DNA of 64,000 nt from PALSA-1004 sp041483135 (GTDB lineage: Bacteria; Pseudomonadota; Gammaproteobacteria; Burkholderiales; SG8-41), in the NCBI GenBank assembly GCA_041483135.1, contig JBGPFE010000003.1, forward strand, positions 82,298 through 146,297. Direction: 5' to 3'. Below the pieces are notes generated by a model. The model did not search any database. It saw only the letters and a list, made by a program, of their open reading frames with translations, and was not told the DNA's origin. A program made the translations under genes and the position numbers. This document shows positions 28,115 to 36,774 of the stretch, piece after piece (the first letter of the stretch is position 1; every line of letters starts with the position of its first letter).

Positions 28115-28876
28115 ATGAAGGGTGCCACGCAGAAACCCGAGCGCAGTCTGGTAGCGCCGACGCGCGACATCGTTAAACTCGAGCGCCGGTTGTTCCTCAG
28201 GCAGGGGCTCAGCCTGGGTGCGCTGACGATGCTGTCCGGTTGCGACGTAACCGATGCCGATGGGGTGCAGAAAGTGCTGTGGAGCATGTCGCGCTGGAAC
28301 GACCGCGTGCAGGCGGCGATCTTCGATCAAAACAAGCTCGCGCCGACGTATCCCGAAAGCGCTATCACCAAGCCGTTCCCGTTCAACGCGTTTTATTCCG
28401 AAGCGGAAGCGCCGCGAGTTGACGCGGCGACCTACAAGCTCGAATTGGGCGGCCTGATCCGCGACAAGGCGCCGTGGACGCTAGACAAGCTTTACGAGCT
28501 GCCGGAAGCGAGCCAGATTACGCGCCACATATGCGTTGAGGGCTGGAGTGCGATCGGCAAGTGGAGGGGGGTGACGTTCAAGAGCTTCCTTGAGCGTGTC
28601 GGCGCCGATCTGACGGCGAAATACGTCGGTTTCAAGTGTGCCGACGATTACTACTCGAGCATCGACATGGCGACCGCGCTGCATCCGCAAACCCTGCTCA
28701 CCTTCAAGTTTGCGGACCGGATTTTGCCGGCGGCATACGGCTTTCCGATGAAACTGCGGGTGCCGACCAAGCTCGGCTTCAAGAACCCCAAGCACATCGC
28801 GGCGATCTTTGTCACCAACGACTACCCGGGCGGCTACTGGGAAGACCAGGGCTACAACTGGTTCAGCGGTTCCTGA
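28115..28876 (+). CDS. Molybdopterin-dependent oxidoreductase lipoprotein (sulfite-oxidase fold)
   Basis: A 253-residue sulfite-oxidase-family protein. The N-terminus has a twin-arginine-type motif RRLFLRQ (24-30) followed by a hydrophobic stretch and a lipobox LSGC, with C43 the likely lipid anchor. The molybdenum-ligating cysteine is C140 in RHICVEGWSAIG, and the C-terminus IFVTNDYPGGYWEDQGYNWF is typical of the family. It probably works on the periplasmic face with the preceding cytochrome b. Substrate is unknown: sulfite, methionine sulfoxide and other oxides are possibilities. No dimerisation domain is present, as in MsrP-like enzymes. Confidence 0.92.
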   Translation: MKGATQKPERSLVAPTRDIVKLERRLFLRQGLSLGALTMLSGCDVTDADGVQKVLWSMSRWNDRVQAAIFDQNKLAPTYPESAITKPFPFNAFYSEAEAPRVDAATYKLELGGLIRDKAPWTLDKLYELPEASQITRHICVEGWSAIGKWRGVTFKSFLERVGADLTAKYVGFKCADDYYSSIDMATALHPQTLLTFKFADRILPAAYGFPMKLRVPTKLGFKNPKHIAAIFVTNDYPGGYWEDQGYNWFSGS

Positions 28877-28882
28877 TAATAA

Positions 28883-30292
28883 TCACGACTTCTTGGCGGC
28901 AAAACCGCCGAGCAGCGCGGCAGTTGGCCGCGTTCCGGATTTGGAGTGCGGGCGGGTGTGGCTGATGTGACCGGCAGCGGGGGCGGCAGGTGGGTTGTCT
29001 GTCGGCTTCGGCTCATAGGGCTTGCTGAAATCGAAACCGCCGGACAGCGGTGCCGATGGCGGCTTGGAATGCAGCTTGCTGTGCGACTGCTTGTGGCCGG
29101 ACGCATGGCGTGGGGTGACGTGATGTCCTCCGGTACTGTCTGATTTTCTGCCGCGAGCGAGTTCGGGCAATGGCAGGCGCTCGAGCTTGCGCTTGAGCGT
29201 GCGTTCAATCTCGTCGAGCATGCGCTGCTCGTCGGCGCAGACCAGGGAAATCGCTTCGCCGGTGCTGCCGGCGCGGCCGGTGCGGCCGATGCGATGGATG
29301 TAGTCCTCCGCCACGTGCGGCAACTCATAGTTGATCACGAACGGCAATTGCTCGATGTCGAGCCCGCGCGCCGCGATGTCGGTGGCAACCAGCACGTTGA
29401 CCGCGCCCTGCTTGAAATCTTCGAGTGCTTTCATGCGTTCGCCCTGGGTGCGGTCGCTGTGGATCGCCGTTGCCGCGACTCCATCACGCACAAGCTCGCG
29501 CATCAGGCGGTTGGTGTCGCGCTTGGTGCGCACGAATACCAGCACCTGGCGCATATCGCGGCTCTTGATCAGATGGGTGAGCAGCGCGCGCTTGCGGTCC
29601 GCATCGACTGCATACATCTGGTGTGTCACGAGATCGGCGGGTGCGTTGCGGCGCGCCACTTCGATCACGATCGGCGAGCGCAGTATCTGTCCAGCGAGCC
29701 GCCTGATTTCATCCGAGAAAGTGGCGGAGAACAACAAATTCTGGCGTTGCGCCGGCAGCAGCGCGAGTATGCGCTTGATGTCGGGCATAAAGCCCATATC
29801 GAGCATGCGATCGCCCTCGTCGAGCACCAGGATCTCGACACGCGACAGATTGACGGTTTTTTGATGGACGTGATCGAGCAGTCGGCCGGGCGTTGCCACC
29901 AGGATTTCTACGCCGCCGCGCAGTACTTTGATCTGTGGATCGATGTCGACGCCGCCGAATACCACGCTCGAGCGCAGCGTCAGGTACTTGCCGTAAGCGC
30001 GCACGCTATCCTCATCCTGGGCGGCCAGCTCGCGCGTCGGCGCGAGGATCAAGGCACGGATCGGGTGGCGTGCCGGAGAAGGGCTCGCGCTCTGCTGCGG
30101 CGCCAGCATCTGCAGAATTGGAAGGGCGAATCCCGCAGTCTTGCCGGTACCCGTCTGCGCGCAACCCATGATGTCATGGTGCGCCAGGATAGGCGGGATC
30201 GCCTTGAGCTGGATCGGCGTGGCTTCGGTGTAACCCTGGTCGGCGATGGCGCGCAGCAACTCCGGCAGCAGGCCGAGCGTTTCAAAGGACAT
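28883..30292 (-). CDS. rhlE: DEAD-box RNA helicase, RhlE type (with DEGD motif)
   Basis: A 469-residue ATP-dependent RNA helicase. Q-motif region ATPIQLKAIPPIL, Walker A AQTGTGKT (K51), SAT motif FSATFS, motif VI HRIGRTGRAG, and a low-complexity basic C-terminal tail (from about 380, His/Ser/Lys-rich). Motif II is DEGD (D158-D161) instead of the usual DEAD, clearly visible as GGC in the codon. RhlE proteins assist ribosome assembly and RNA decay. ATG 30292 is preferred to the longer frame at 30358 because it begins the standard MSFETLGLLPELL sequence and has CCAGGAG upstream. Convergent with the molybdoenzyme gene. Confidence 0.95.
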   Translation of the reverse strand: MSFETLGLLPELLRAIADQGYTEATPIQLKAIPPILAHHDIMGCAQTGTGKTAGFALPILQMLAPQQSASPSPARHPIRALILAPTRELAAQDEDSVRAYGKYLTLRSSVVFGGVDIDPQIKVLRGGVEILVATPGRLLDHVHQKTVNLSRVEILVLDEGDRMLDMGFMPDIKRILALLPAQRQNLLFSATFSDEIRRLAGQILRSPIVIEVARRNAPADLVTHQMYAVDADRKRALLTHLIKSRDMRQVLVFVRTKRDTNRLMRELVRDGVAATAIHSDRTQGERMKALEDFKQGAVNVLVATDIAARGLDIEQLPFVINYELPHVAEDYIHRIGRTGRAGSTGEAISLVCADEQRMLDEIERTLKRKLERLPLPELARGRKSDSTGGHHVTPRHASGHKQSHSKLHSKPPSAPLSGGFDFSKPYEPKPTDNPPAAPAAGHISHTRPHSKSGTRPTAALLGGFAAKKS

Positions 30293-30702
30293 TAATCTGA
30301 ACTCCTGGAATCCGCCCGCCACAGCGCGAGACAGACCATGGGATGCCACCGGAAGCAACCGATGAACTCGGATTCAGGGCGGGCGGGAACGTTGCGAAGG
30401 ACGTGACTAAGCACTTGTTTTACAATTATAACCTGCTTGTGGATAAATCGCCAGCCCAATGTTGATGCGGTCATGCGGAGTGGATGGCCCACATCAAACC
30501 GGTTGCTCGCAGACGCCGCCCCGCTCCGTTATCGAACCATGCATGAACAGCTATCGCCGGCCATACGGTGACGTCAAAACGCGGGCGGGTAAGCCGGCAA
30601 AACCTACGCGTCCATTGAAAAATCGCAAAAAATTCAAGAAAATCTGGTAAATTGTAGCAGCTGACATAAAACTGTTCGCACAATGGAAATAAACCGCTAA
30701 AG
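30293..30702. other. Divergent intergenic region upstream of rhlE and the HNH gene
   Basis: A 410-base spacer. Near 30422-30430 the minus strand reads TTATAATTG, a -10-like element that would start a long rhlE leader of about 130 bases, as is common for cold-responsive helicase genes. A short basic frame at 30543-30650 (35 codons, ending KKFKKIW) is present but has no clear ribosome-binding site, so it is not called as a gene. Nothing else is recognised. Confidence 0.35.
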
Positions 30703-31323
30703 ATGTTGAAAGTCACTGAATCGCTGATTGTGCCGAAACCAGGCGCATTCCCGCTGATCCTGACGCTCGATACCAACGGTATCCCGCATCGCTGGATCAC
30801 GTGGCAACATGCGTGTTTTTATTACGCCAAAGACCAGATAGCGTGGACCGCGGGCGAACACGCTTTCACCGTGTTCGGCGGCTACAACCGCGTTTCCGGC
30901 GAGCGTTCCAAAATCATTGCGAGCAGCATCATCGCCATCAAGGGCAAGGCGATGGCGATGCGCGCGTTCAGCCAGGTGCCGCCGCTCAACAACCGAGAAT
31001 TGTTTCACCGCGACCGCTATCTGTGCGCCTACTGCGCCGGCATTTTTGCGGGATCAAAACTTACGCGCGACCACGTGATTCCGTTTTCACGCGGCGGCAG
31101 GGATACCTGGATGAACGTGGTGACTGCGTGCCGTTCATGCAACGAGAAGAAAAGCGACCGCACGCCGGAGAAAGCGCGCATGGAGCTGATTTACCTGCCG
31201 TACGTGCCGAATCGCGCCGAATACCTGATTCTGACCAATCGCCGCATACTCGCCGACCAGATGGGATTTCTCGCGCAGCACGTGCCGGCGCAAAGCCGTT
31301 TGCACCAGACGTCCAAGCAGTAA
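30703..31323 (+). CDS. HNH endonuclease family protein
   Basis: A 206-residue protein with a C-terminal HNH nuclease domain. Zinc cysteines C108 and C111 (CAYC) pair with C143 and C146 (CRSCNEKK), and the catalytic histidine H124 is in LTRDHVIPFSRGG, followed by TWMNVVTAC. The N-terminal ~95 residues are not recognised. This composition is common in betaproteobacterial chromosomes outside phage or restriction loci, where its role is not established. No methyltransferase or phage gene is adjacent, so a restriction system is not supported. It is followed directly by a 104-bp inverted-repeat element. Confidence 0.9.
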   Translation: MLKVTESLIVPKPGAFPLILTLDTNGIPHRWITWQHACFYYAKDQIAWTAGEHAFTVFGGYNRVSGERSKIIASSIIAIKGKAMAMRAFSQVPPLNNRELFHRDRYLCAYCAGIFAGSKLTRDHVIPFSRGGRDTWMNVVTACRSCNEKKSDRTPEKARMELIYLPYVPNRAEYLILTNRRILADQMGFLAQHVPAQSRLHQTSKQ

Positions 31324-31335
31324 CCCACTCGGCCC

Positions 31336-31439
31336 AGTGCCGTTCCAACTACTTTATCCCAACGCGGGCGCGTCGCTTGCCGGCCGTGATTTGGCTGCCG
31401 AGGACAGTTACGTTTGCCGTAGATAGTTGGAACGGCACT
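31336..31439. repeat. 104-bp element with perfect 16-bp terminal inverted repeats (copy 1)
   Basis: AGTGCCGTTCCAACTA at 31336-31351 is repeated in perfect inverse orientation at 31424-31439. The interior (about 72 bases) is unrelated to copy 2. At its right end the element supplies two bases of the minus-strand gene's TAG stop (31438-31440). It lies between two convergent genes and can fold into a long hairpin, so it may serve as a bidirectional terminator or be a MITE-like element. Confidence 0.8.
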
Positions 31440-32004
31440 AGCCGCCGCGCTTGCGCATTTCCATCATCAGCTTTAACGCTTCCTCCGGTGTCAGCGCTTC
31501 CGGTTTCCTGTCGCGGAATATAAGCCAGAACAACGCGCCGTTGATCAGCATGAAAAACACTTCAAGGTAGAGGATGGTGGTCACGATCACATGATTGGCC
31601 TGGCGCGCGAATATGAAATAAAACCCTTCGAATGTCGGCAGCGCAGCCCGGGTGATCGCGAACACTGATTCGAAAGGTGGAAACAGTATAATCACCACGA
31701 GGTTGATTGCGACCACGGTCAGCGTCGCGTTTTCCAGGCTGATGCGGCGCTGCGTGACTTCGACTTTTTTCGTGCGCAGCATGAGCCAGGCGATACCGGC
31801 GTTGATCATGACCACGAATGCTTCGAGAAACAGCACGCTGGTGTTGACCACCATGTACTGGTTGCGGCTGAAATAAAAATCAAAACCGCCGAACACCGGT
31901 ATGGGCGTGCGGGCGATCGAATAGACGTCGAACGGCGGGAACAGCATGATGAAGACGAGGTTCGCCGCCGCAATGGCGAGCGCTATCGCTTGATTTTTGT
32001 TCAT
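31438..32004 (-). CDS. Duplicated-repeat membrane protein, function unknown
   Basis: A 188-residue membrane protein with four hydrophobic helices arranged as two homologous halves. The first half (N14 onward) reads NLVFIMLFPPFDVYSIARTP and later FLEAFVVMINAGIAWLMLR. The second half (from about N101) reads NLVVIILFPPFESVFAITRA and later YLEVFFMLINGALFWLIFR. Each half therefore has a LFPPF loop and a LE..F.MIN helix, pointing to internal gene duplication. The C-terminus is short and charged. I do not recognise a named family. Its TAG stop is formed together with the adjacent inverted-repeat element. Confidence 0.8.
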   Translation of the reverse strand: MNKNQAIALAIAAANLVFIMLFPPFDVYSIARTPIPVFGGFDFYFSRNQYMVVNTSVLFLEAFVVMINAGIAWLMLRTKKVEVTQRRISLENATLTVVAINLVVIILFPPFESVFAITRAALPTFEGFYFIFARQANHVIVTTILYLEVFFMLINGALFWLIFRDRKPEALTPEEALKLMMEMRKRGG

Positions 32005-32124
32005 GCCGGCAGTCCTCTTTCTGGCTCCTCCCCCAAGGGGCTGGAGGCATTATAGGCGATATTCAGCCGCCATATCAGGTATTCCCGCTAACACTCCAGC
32101 AGGAAACGAAATTTACTTTGCAGG

Positions 32125-32910
32125 TCAACGGCAGGACGCAGCGAGCGCCTGCAGCACGTCGCCGCTTTGCGGGTGTTGTATGAAGACAGCGAGGTGCGTG
32201 TCCAGCGGCTTCCAGCGTGGGTCGAGTTGGAAGCTTAGTGCGTGGCTCAGATTGCCTTTGTCGTCGAGCGCGAGTGGCCCGATCAGCTCACGCACTACGA
32301 AATCGTGCTTCAAGGTGCGGCCTTTATTCTCGCCGGCCTTGACCGCGGTTACGAGGTTATTTTCGTAGAGCGCAAGGAAAACCTGGGCGCGGCGCTGATC
32401 GGCGCTGCCGCTCACGTTGACCTCGACTTTGCCGTCGAGCAGGAGGCTGCTGTTGCTGAGTTTGAGGCGGATATCCGCTTGCGGCGTCGTCTGGTTGATG
32501 GTTTTGATCTTGCCGTCGATGTCGTCAAACAGGATTGCCCGGCGGTAGTCCTGGCCGTTCAGCAGCAGCTGCGGCGTGAATACGAAGCTCGCACCGCGCC
32601 TCCTGCTGTGCTGGCGCTGGCGCTCGCTGAAAATTCCCCGGGAAAACGGATCGGTCCAACCGAGCTGGTTCCAGTAATCGACGTGAAACGCGAGCGGAAT
32701 AACGCGCTCGGCGGTGAGCTTTTTCGCCGGCAATTCGTTCACCCATTGGTCGGCGGGCGGGCAGCTGTCGCAGCCCTCGGAAGTATAGAGCTCGAGCACC
32801 GCGACGCGCTGCGGGCCGCTCGTTGCCGTGCATTCCGCCGCCGCTGCCGGAAGATTCGGCACGGTCGATAACATTGCCGCAATGGCGGGAGCGTAAAACA
32901 ATGATCGCAT
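32125..32910 (-). CDS. Secreted DUF1223 thioredoxin-like protein
   Basis: A 261-residue protein of the DUF1223 family. A signal peptide is visible at the N-terminus (hydrophobic stretch followed by LPAAAAE). The conserved family box is ELYTSEGCDSCPPADQWV, whose CDSC resembles a thioredoxin-type dithiol, followed by HVDYWNQLGWTDPFS. The fold resembles thioredoxins and the protein is expected in the periplasm; the biochemical function is not established. Not in an operon. Confidence 0.9.
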   Translation of the reverse strand: MRSLFYAPAIAAMLSTVPNLPAAAAECTATSGPQRVAVLELYTSEGCDSCPPADQWVNELPAKKLTAERVIPLAFHVDYWNQLGWTDPFSRGIFSERQRQHSRRRGASFVFTPQLLLNGQDYRRAILFDDIDGKIKTINQTTPQADIRLKLSNSSLLLDGKVEVNVSGSADQRRAQVFLALYENNLVTAVKAGENKGRTLKHDFVVRELIGPLALDDKGNLSHALSFQLDPRWKPLDTHLAVFIQHPQSGDVLQALAASCR

Positions 32911-33065
32911 GGTGCTGGATATGTTAATGCCGGTTAGTCGTGGCGGCAGATGCAGGATTACATGGCGTGTTCCAGGGGTTACGGCAACCGGCGCAATCTG
33001 GTAAAATTTTGTTTTTGATTACAAACCCTTGCCACACCCTGCCGGTGCGCCGGGTTTGCCCCAAG

Positions 33066-33902
33066 TTGACTAATCTCGATCTGCACTGTCATTCGACGTT
33101 TTCCGACGGTACTCTCACTCCCGATGAATTGGTGGCCCGCGCCGCGCAGCGCGGTGTCGCGGTGCTCGCGCTGACCGACCACGATGATACCGGCGGGCTC
33201 GCCGTGGCCCGCGCCGCAGCGCAGCGTCATGGGTTGAAGCTCATCGACGGCGTCGAAATTTCCGTGACTTGGTGCGGCCAGACGATCCATATCGTCGGCC
33301 TCGGCATCGGGCCCGCGGACGGGGCGCTGCAGGCCGGGCTCGCCGCGACCCGTGCCGGCCGGGTCGAACGTGCCGGGAAAATGATCGCAGCGCTGGATGA
33401 ACTCGGCATTACCGGAAGCCGCGAAGGCGCGCAGCAGTTCGCCGACAATCCGCAGATGATAGGGCGCATGCATTTCGCGCGCTTTCTGGTCAAGCAAGGC
33501 GTGGTGAAGGACGTCAAAAGCGCGTTCAAGCGCTTTCTCGGCGCCGGTCAGCCGTGCTATGTACCGCAGCAGTGGGCAAAATTAAGCGATGCAGTGAACT
33601 GGATCAACGGCAGCGGCGGCGTTGCCGTGCTCGCGCATCCCGGCCGGTATCCGCTCGATACCGCGCAAATGCGCGCGCTGCTCGGTGAATTTCGCGATCT
33701 AGGCGGCGCGGCGATCGAGGTTGTCAGCAGCAGCCACAAGCCTCATCACCATGCGACTTTCGCGGAGCATGCGCGGCAATTCGGTCTCGCGGCGTCAACC
33801 GGTTCCGATTTTCATTCTCCGGAAGAAAGCTATTACGACTTGGGCAGCCTGCCCGAGCTCCCAGTCGGCTGTACGCCCGTTTGGGACGTTTTGAATGTTT
33901 AA
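33066..33902 (+). CDS. PHP-domain phosphoesterase (RNase AM / YciV-like)
   Basis: About 278 residues, beginning LTNLDLHCHSTFSDGTLTPDE. Members related to YciV (RnmA) are 5'-to-3' exoribonucleases that mature small RNAs and also act on 3',5'-bisphosphonucleotides. Metal-binding motifs DLHCHS, LTDHDD, GVEIS and AHPGRY, and the C-terminal STGSDFHSP are present. Start selection is uncertain: TTG 33066 is chosen because the family starts one or two residues before DLH, but GTG 33045 is also in frame. It heads the conserved row PHP - yciO - M50 - trpS - scpA - scpB, all on the plus strand. Confidence 0.88.
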   Translation: MTNLDLHCHSTFSDGTLTPDELVARAAQRGVAVLALTDHDDTGGLAVARAAAQRHGLKLIDGVEISVTWCGQTIHIVGLGIGPADGALQAGLAATRAGRVERAGKMIAALDELGITGSREGAQQFADNPQMIGRMHFARFLVKQGVVKDVKSAFKRFLGAGQPCYVPQQWAKLSDAVNWINGSGGVAVLAHPGRYPLDTAQMRALLGEFRDLGGAAIEVVSSSHKPHHHATFAEHARQFGLAASTGSDFHSPEESYYDLGSLPELPVGCTPVWDVLNV

Positions 33903-33954
33903 TGTTGAGTGGAAAACGATCCGATCTCCGACACACAAGACTTAATAGTGCAAA

Positions 33955-34590
33955 TTGAGCCAATTTTTTACGATCCATCCCGACAATCCACAGCGGCGGC
34001 TGATCCGCCAGGCGGTCGAGATCATACGCGGCGGCGGGGTGATTATTTACCCGACTGATTCGTGCTATGCGCTTGGCTGCCGGGTAGGCGACAAGGTCGC
34101 GATGGAGCGACTCCGCGCGATCCGCGGAGTCGATGCGCAACACCATTTCGGGCTGGTGTGCCGCGATCTTGCCGAAGCGGCGACCTATGCGTGCATCGAT
34201 GACCGGCAGTTTCGTCTGATCAAGGCGGCAATACCCGGCAGCTACACCTTCATTCTGCACGCCACGCGCGAGGTGCCGCGCCGCCTGCTGCATCCGCGCC
34301 GCAAAACCATCGGCGTGCGCATTCCGGCGCATCGCGTCGTGCATGCACTCCTCGCCGAACTGGGCCAGCCGCTGCTGTCCTCGACGCTGATCCTGCCCGG
34401 ATATGACACGCCGCTCAGCGACGCGCACGAAATTCGCGCCCGGCTCGAGCATCGCGTCGATCTGATACTGGACTGCGGGTCGTGCGGCGTCGTGCCGACT
34501 ACGATCGTCGATCTGACGGCGGAGGTGCCGGTCATCACGCGCCAGGGCAAAGGCAGCGCGGAGCTCTTGGGGATGAACGTTGGAGCTTAG
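33955..34590 (+). CDS. yciO: YciO-family protein (threonylcarbamoyl-AMP synthase-like)
   Basis: A 211-residue protein of the Sua5/YrdC/YciO fold. It starts MSQFFTIHPDNPQRRLIRQA, characteristic of YciO, and contains the substrate-binding signature GVIIYPTDSCYALGC, the PGSYTFIL strand, KTIGVRIPAH and STTLIL-like (SSTLIL) elements. YciO relatives make threonylcarbamoyl-AMP poorly or not at all, and their function is uncertain. The start is TTG. Its stop overlaps the start of the M50 peptidase gene by 11 bases, indicating cotranscription and probable translational coupling. Confidence 0.92.
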   Translation: MSQFFTIHPDNPQRRLIRQAVEIIRGGGVIIYPTDSCYALGCRVGDKVAMERLRAIRGVDAQHHFGLVCRDLAEAATYACIDDRQFRLIKAAIPGSYTFILHATREVPRRLLHPRRKTIGVRIPAHRVVHALLAELGQPLLSSTLILPGYDTPLSDAHEIRARLEHRVDLILDCGSCGVVPTTIVDLTAEVPVITRQGKGSAELLGMNVGA

Positions 34591-35281
34591 CGTTGTTCAA
34601 AAGATCGCGGTATTTGCGCTGCCGGTGCTGTTCGCGATCACGCTGCACGAAGCGGCGCACGGTTATGTCGCGCGCCACTTCGGCGATATGACTGCCTACG
34701 CTGCGGGGCGCGTCAGCCTCAACCCGCTGCGGCATATCGACCTCGTCGGCACTATCGTCGTGCCGCTGGTCAGCCTGTTGTTGACCAACTTCATGTTCGG
34801 CTGGGCCAAGCCGGTGCCGGTAAATTTTGCCAATCTGCATCATCCCAAACGCGACATGCTGTGGGTGGCAGCGGCCGGGCCATTCAGTAATCTGTGCATG
34901 GCGCTGGTGTGGGCGTTGCTGCTCAACATCGGGGTCGGGCTCGCGCCGAGCAATCCGGCAGCGACCTGGCTGGTATTCGTCGGCGCGTCGGGTATTTTCG
35001 TCAATGTCATTTTCTTTGTGCTCAATCTGTTTCCGCTGCCGCCCCTTGACGGCGGACGCATCATGGTGAGCCTGCTGCCGCATAATCTGGCCTGGAAGTT
35101 CGCACAGATCGAGCGCTTCGGCTTTATGATCTTGTTGGTGTTATTGTTCACCGGAGTGCTCGGGATGTTATTGTCACCGTTGATTACCCTGTCGCTGTCG
35201 GGTATCGCGGCAATATTTGGCATACCTGAGGCCGGGCTCTATCAGCTATTGCGGTTTCTGCGTCTGGTCGGAACGGCCTAA
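34580..35281 (+). CDS. Site-2 protease family (M50) membrane metalloprotease
   Basis: A 233-residue membrane zinc protease with about six hydrophobic segments. The catalytic motif is HEAAH (H23, E24, H27) in the first helix, and the third metal ligand lies in NLFPLPPLDGGRIM. The enzyme probably cleaves within the membrane; short M50 proteins of this type in the yciO-trpS block have no known substrate. TTG 34580 is used, overlapping the preceding yciO stop. Good length for the family. Confidence 0.93.
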   Translation: MELSVVQKIAVFALPVLFAITLHEAAHGYVARHFGDMTAYAAGRVSLNPLRHIDLVGTIVVPLVSLLLTNFMFGWAKPVPVNFANLHHPKRDMLWVAAAGPFSNLCMALVWALLLNIGVGLAPSNPAATWLVFVGASGIFVNVIFFVLNLFPLPPLDGGRIMVSLLPHNLAWKFAQIERFGFMILLVLLFTGVLGMLLSPLITLSLSGIAAIFGIPEAGLYQLLRFLRLVGTA

Positions 35282-35304
35282 ACATCCGGGGGGATTTTGC
35301 GCTT

Positions 35305-36507
35305 ATGTTTGTCGATCGGGTTTTATCCGGCATGCGCCCTACCGGCGCGCTGCATCTCGGCCACTATCACGGCGTGCTCAAGAACTGGATCAGGCTGCAG
35401 CACGAGTTCGAGTGCTTCTTCTTCGTCGCCGACTGGCATGCGCTGACCACGCATTACGATACGCCTGAGATCGTCGAGCAGAACGCCTGGGACATGGTAA
35501 TCGACTGGCTCGCCGCGGGCGTCGATCCGTCGCAGGCGACGCTGTTCATCCAGTCACGCGTGCCGCAGCATGCCGAGCTGCATTTGCTGCTGTCGATGAT
35601 CACGCCGCTCGGCTGGCTCGAGCGCGTGCCGACCTACAAGGACCAGCAGGAAAAACTCGCCGAAAAAGACCTCTCGACCTACGGATTCCTCGGTTATCCG
35701 CTGCTGCAGAGCGCCGACATTCTCATATACCGCGCCAACCGCGTGCCGGTCGGCGAGGACCAGGTGCCGCACATCGAGTTCACGCGCGAAATCGCGCGCC
35801 GTTTTAACCACGTTTACGGGCGCGAGCCCGGATTCGAGCAAAAAGCCGAAGCGGCGGTGAAGAAACTCGGCGCCAAGCGCGCCAGGCTCTATCGAGAGCT
35901 GCGCACCAAGTTCCTCGAGCAGGGCGATGCCGGCGCGATCGAAGCGGCGCACGCGTTGCTCGAGAAAGCCCAAAACCTGGCGCTGGGAGACCGTGAGCGG
36001 CTGTTCGGCTATCTTGAAGGCGGCGGCAAGATGATCCTGACCGAACCACAGGCGCTCTTGACCGGCGCATCGAAAATGCCCGGGCTCGACGGCCAGAAAA
36101 TGTCGAAGTCCTACGACAATACGATCAACCTGCGCGACGACCCCGACAGCATCGCCAAAAAAATCCGCACGATGCCGACCGACCCGGCGCGCATCAAGCG
36201 CACCGACCCGGGGGATCCGGACAAGTGCCCGGTGTGGCAGTTGCATCTTGTTTACTCCGACGACCAGCGCAAGGCATGGGTGCAAAAGGGCTGCCGTAGC
36301 GCCGGCATCGGCTGTCTCGAATGCAAGCAGCCGGTGATCGATGCCGTGCTGGCGGAGTTGAAACCGATGCGCGAACGCGCCCAGCGTTACGTCGACGATC
36401 CGACGATCGTCAAAAGCATCATCGCCGACGGCTGCGAAAAAGCGCAGAAGCTCGCTGAAGAGACGATGCGCGACGTGCGCGAGGTGATGGGGCTTAATTA
36501 CAGCTAG
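35305..36507 (+). CDS. trpS: Tryptophan--tRNA ligase
   Basis: A 400-residue class I aminoacyl-tRNA synthetase. The HIGH-like motif is GALHLGHYHG, the KMSKS motif is at residues 265-269, and the beta-proteobacterial C-terminal insertion with CRSAGIGCLECKQ is present. It is longer than the ~330-residue E. coli enzyme, as is normal for this clade. It is separated by 23 bases from the M50 gene. The TAG stop shares its last two bases with an inverted-repeat element, which may end its transcript. Confidence 0.97.
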   Translation: MFVDRVLSGMRPTGALHLGHYHGVLKNWIRLQHEFECFFFVADWHALTTHYDTPEIVEQNAWDMVIDWLAAGVDPSQATLFIQSRVPQHAELHLLLSMITPLGWLERVPTYKDQQEKLAEKDLSTYGFLGYPLLQSADILIYRANRVPVGEDQVPHIEFTREIARRFNHVYGREPGFEQKAEAAVKKLGAKRARLYRELRTKFLEQGDAGAIEAAHALLEKAQNLALGDRERLFGYLEGGGKMILTEPQALLTGASKMPGLDGQKMSKSYDNTINLRDDPDSIAKKIRTMPTDPARIKRTDPGDPDKCPVWQLHLVYSDDQRKAWVQKGCRSAGIGCLECKQPVIDAVLAELKPMRERAQRYVDDPTIVKSIIADGCEKAQKLAEETMRDVREVMGLNYS

Positions 36508-36610
36508 TGCCGTTCCAACTTGATTGGCCTGATGACCACGGGGATCCTTCTGCTGAATATCGTGCCGCGATCACGCATCACCGATAGCTCGGAAAAGTTG
36601 GTACGGCACG
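36506..36610. repeat. 105-bp element with terminal inverted repeats (copy 2)
   Basis: AGTGCCGTTCCAACTT (36506-36521) is repeated in inverse at 36595-36609 as AAGTTGGTACGGCAC, with one mismatch. Ends match copy 1 at 31336-31439 almost exactly, but the interiors differ. It begins inside the trpS TAG stop, the same relation to a stop codon seen in copy 1. Confidence 0.78.
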
Positions 36611-36774
36611 AGGCCGCTGCCCGGCTATATGCGGGCGGGTTCGCAATGCGGTAGGTTTACTCCGCAATTCGCGGTAAAATGCCGCATGCTGCGCCGGCCC
36701 CCCGCACCCAGCGTTTCCCCCGGCTTGCCGATCAGGGCAGGGCAGCCTTCCCACCGCTTGTTGCGGATCGCAGC

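Noticed and set aside
30543..30650. A 35-codon basic frame upstream of the HNH gene
   Set aside because: No convincing ribosome-binding site and no recognisable family; kept only as a note in the intergenic entry.
30703..31323. HNH nuclease as part of a restriction or phage-defence system
   Set aside because: No methyltransferase, specificity subunit, ATPase or phage gene is adjacent, and such HNH proteins are common housekeeping-type genes in this clade.
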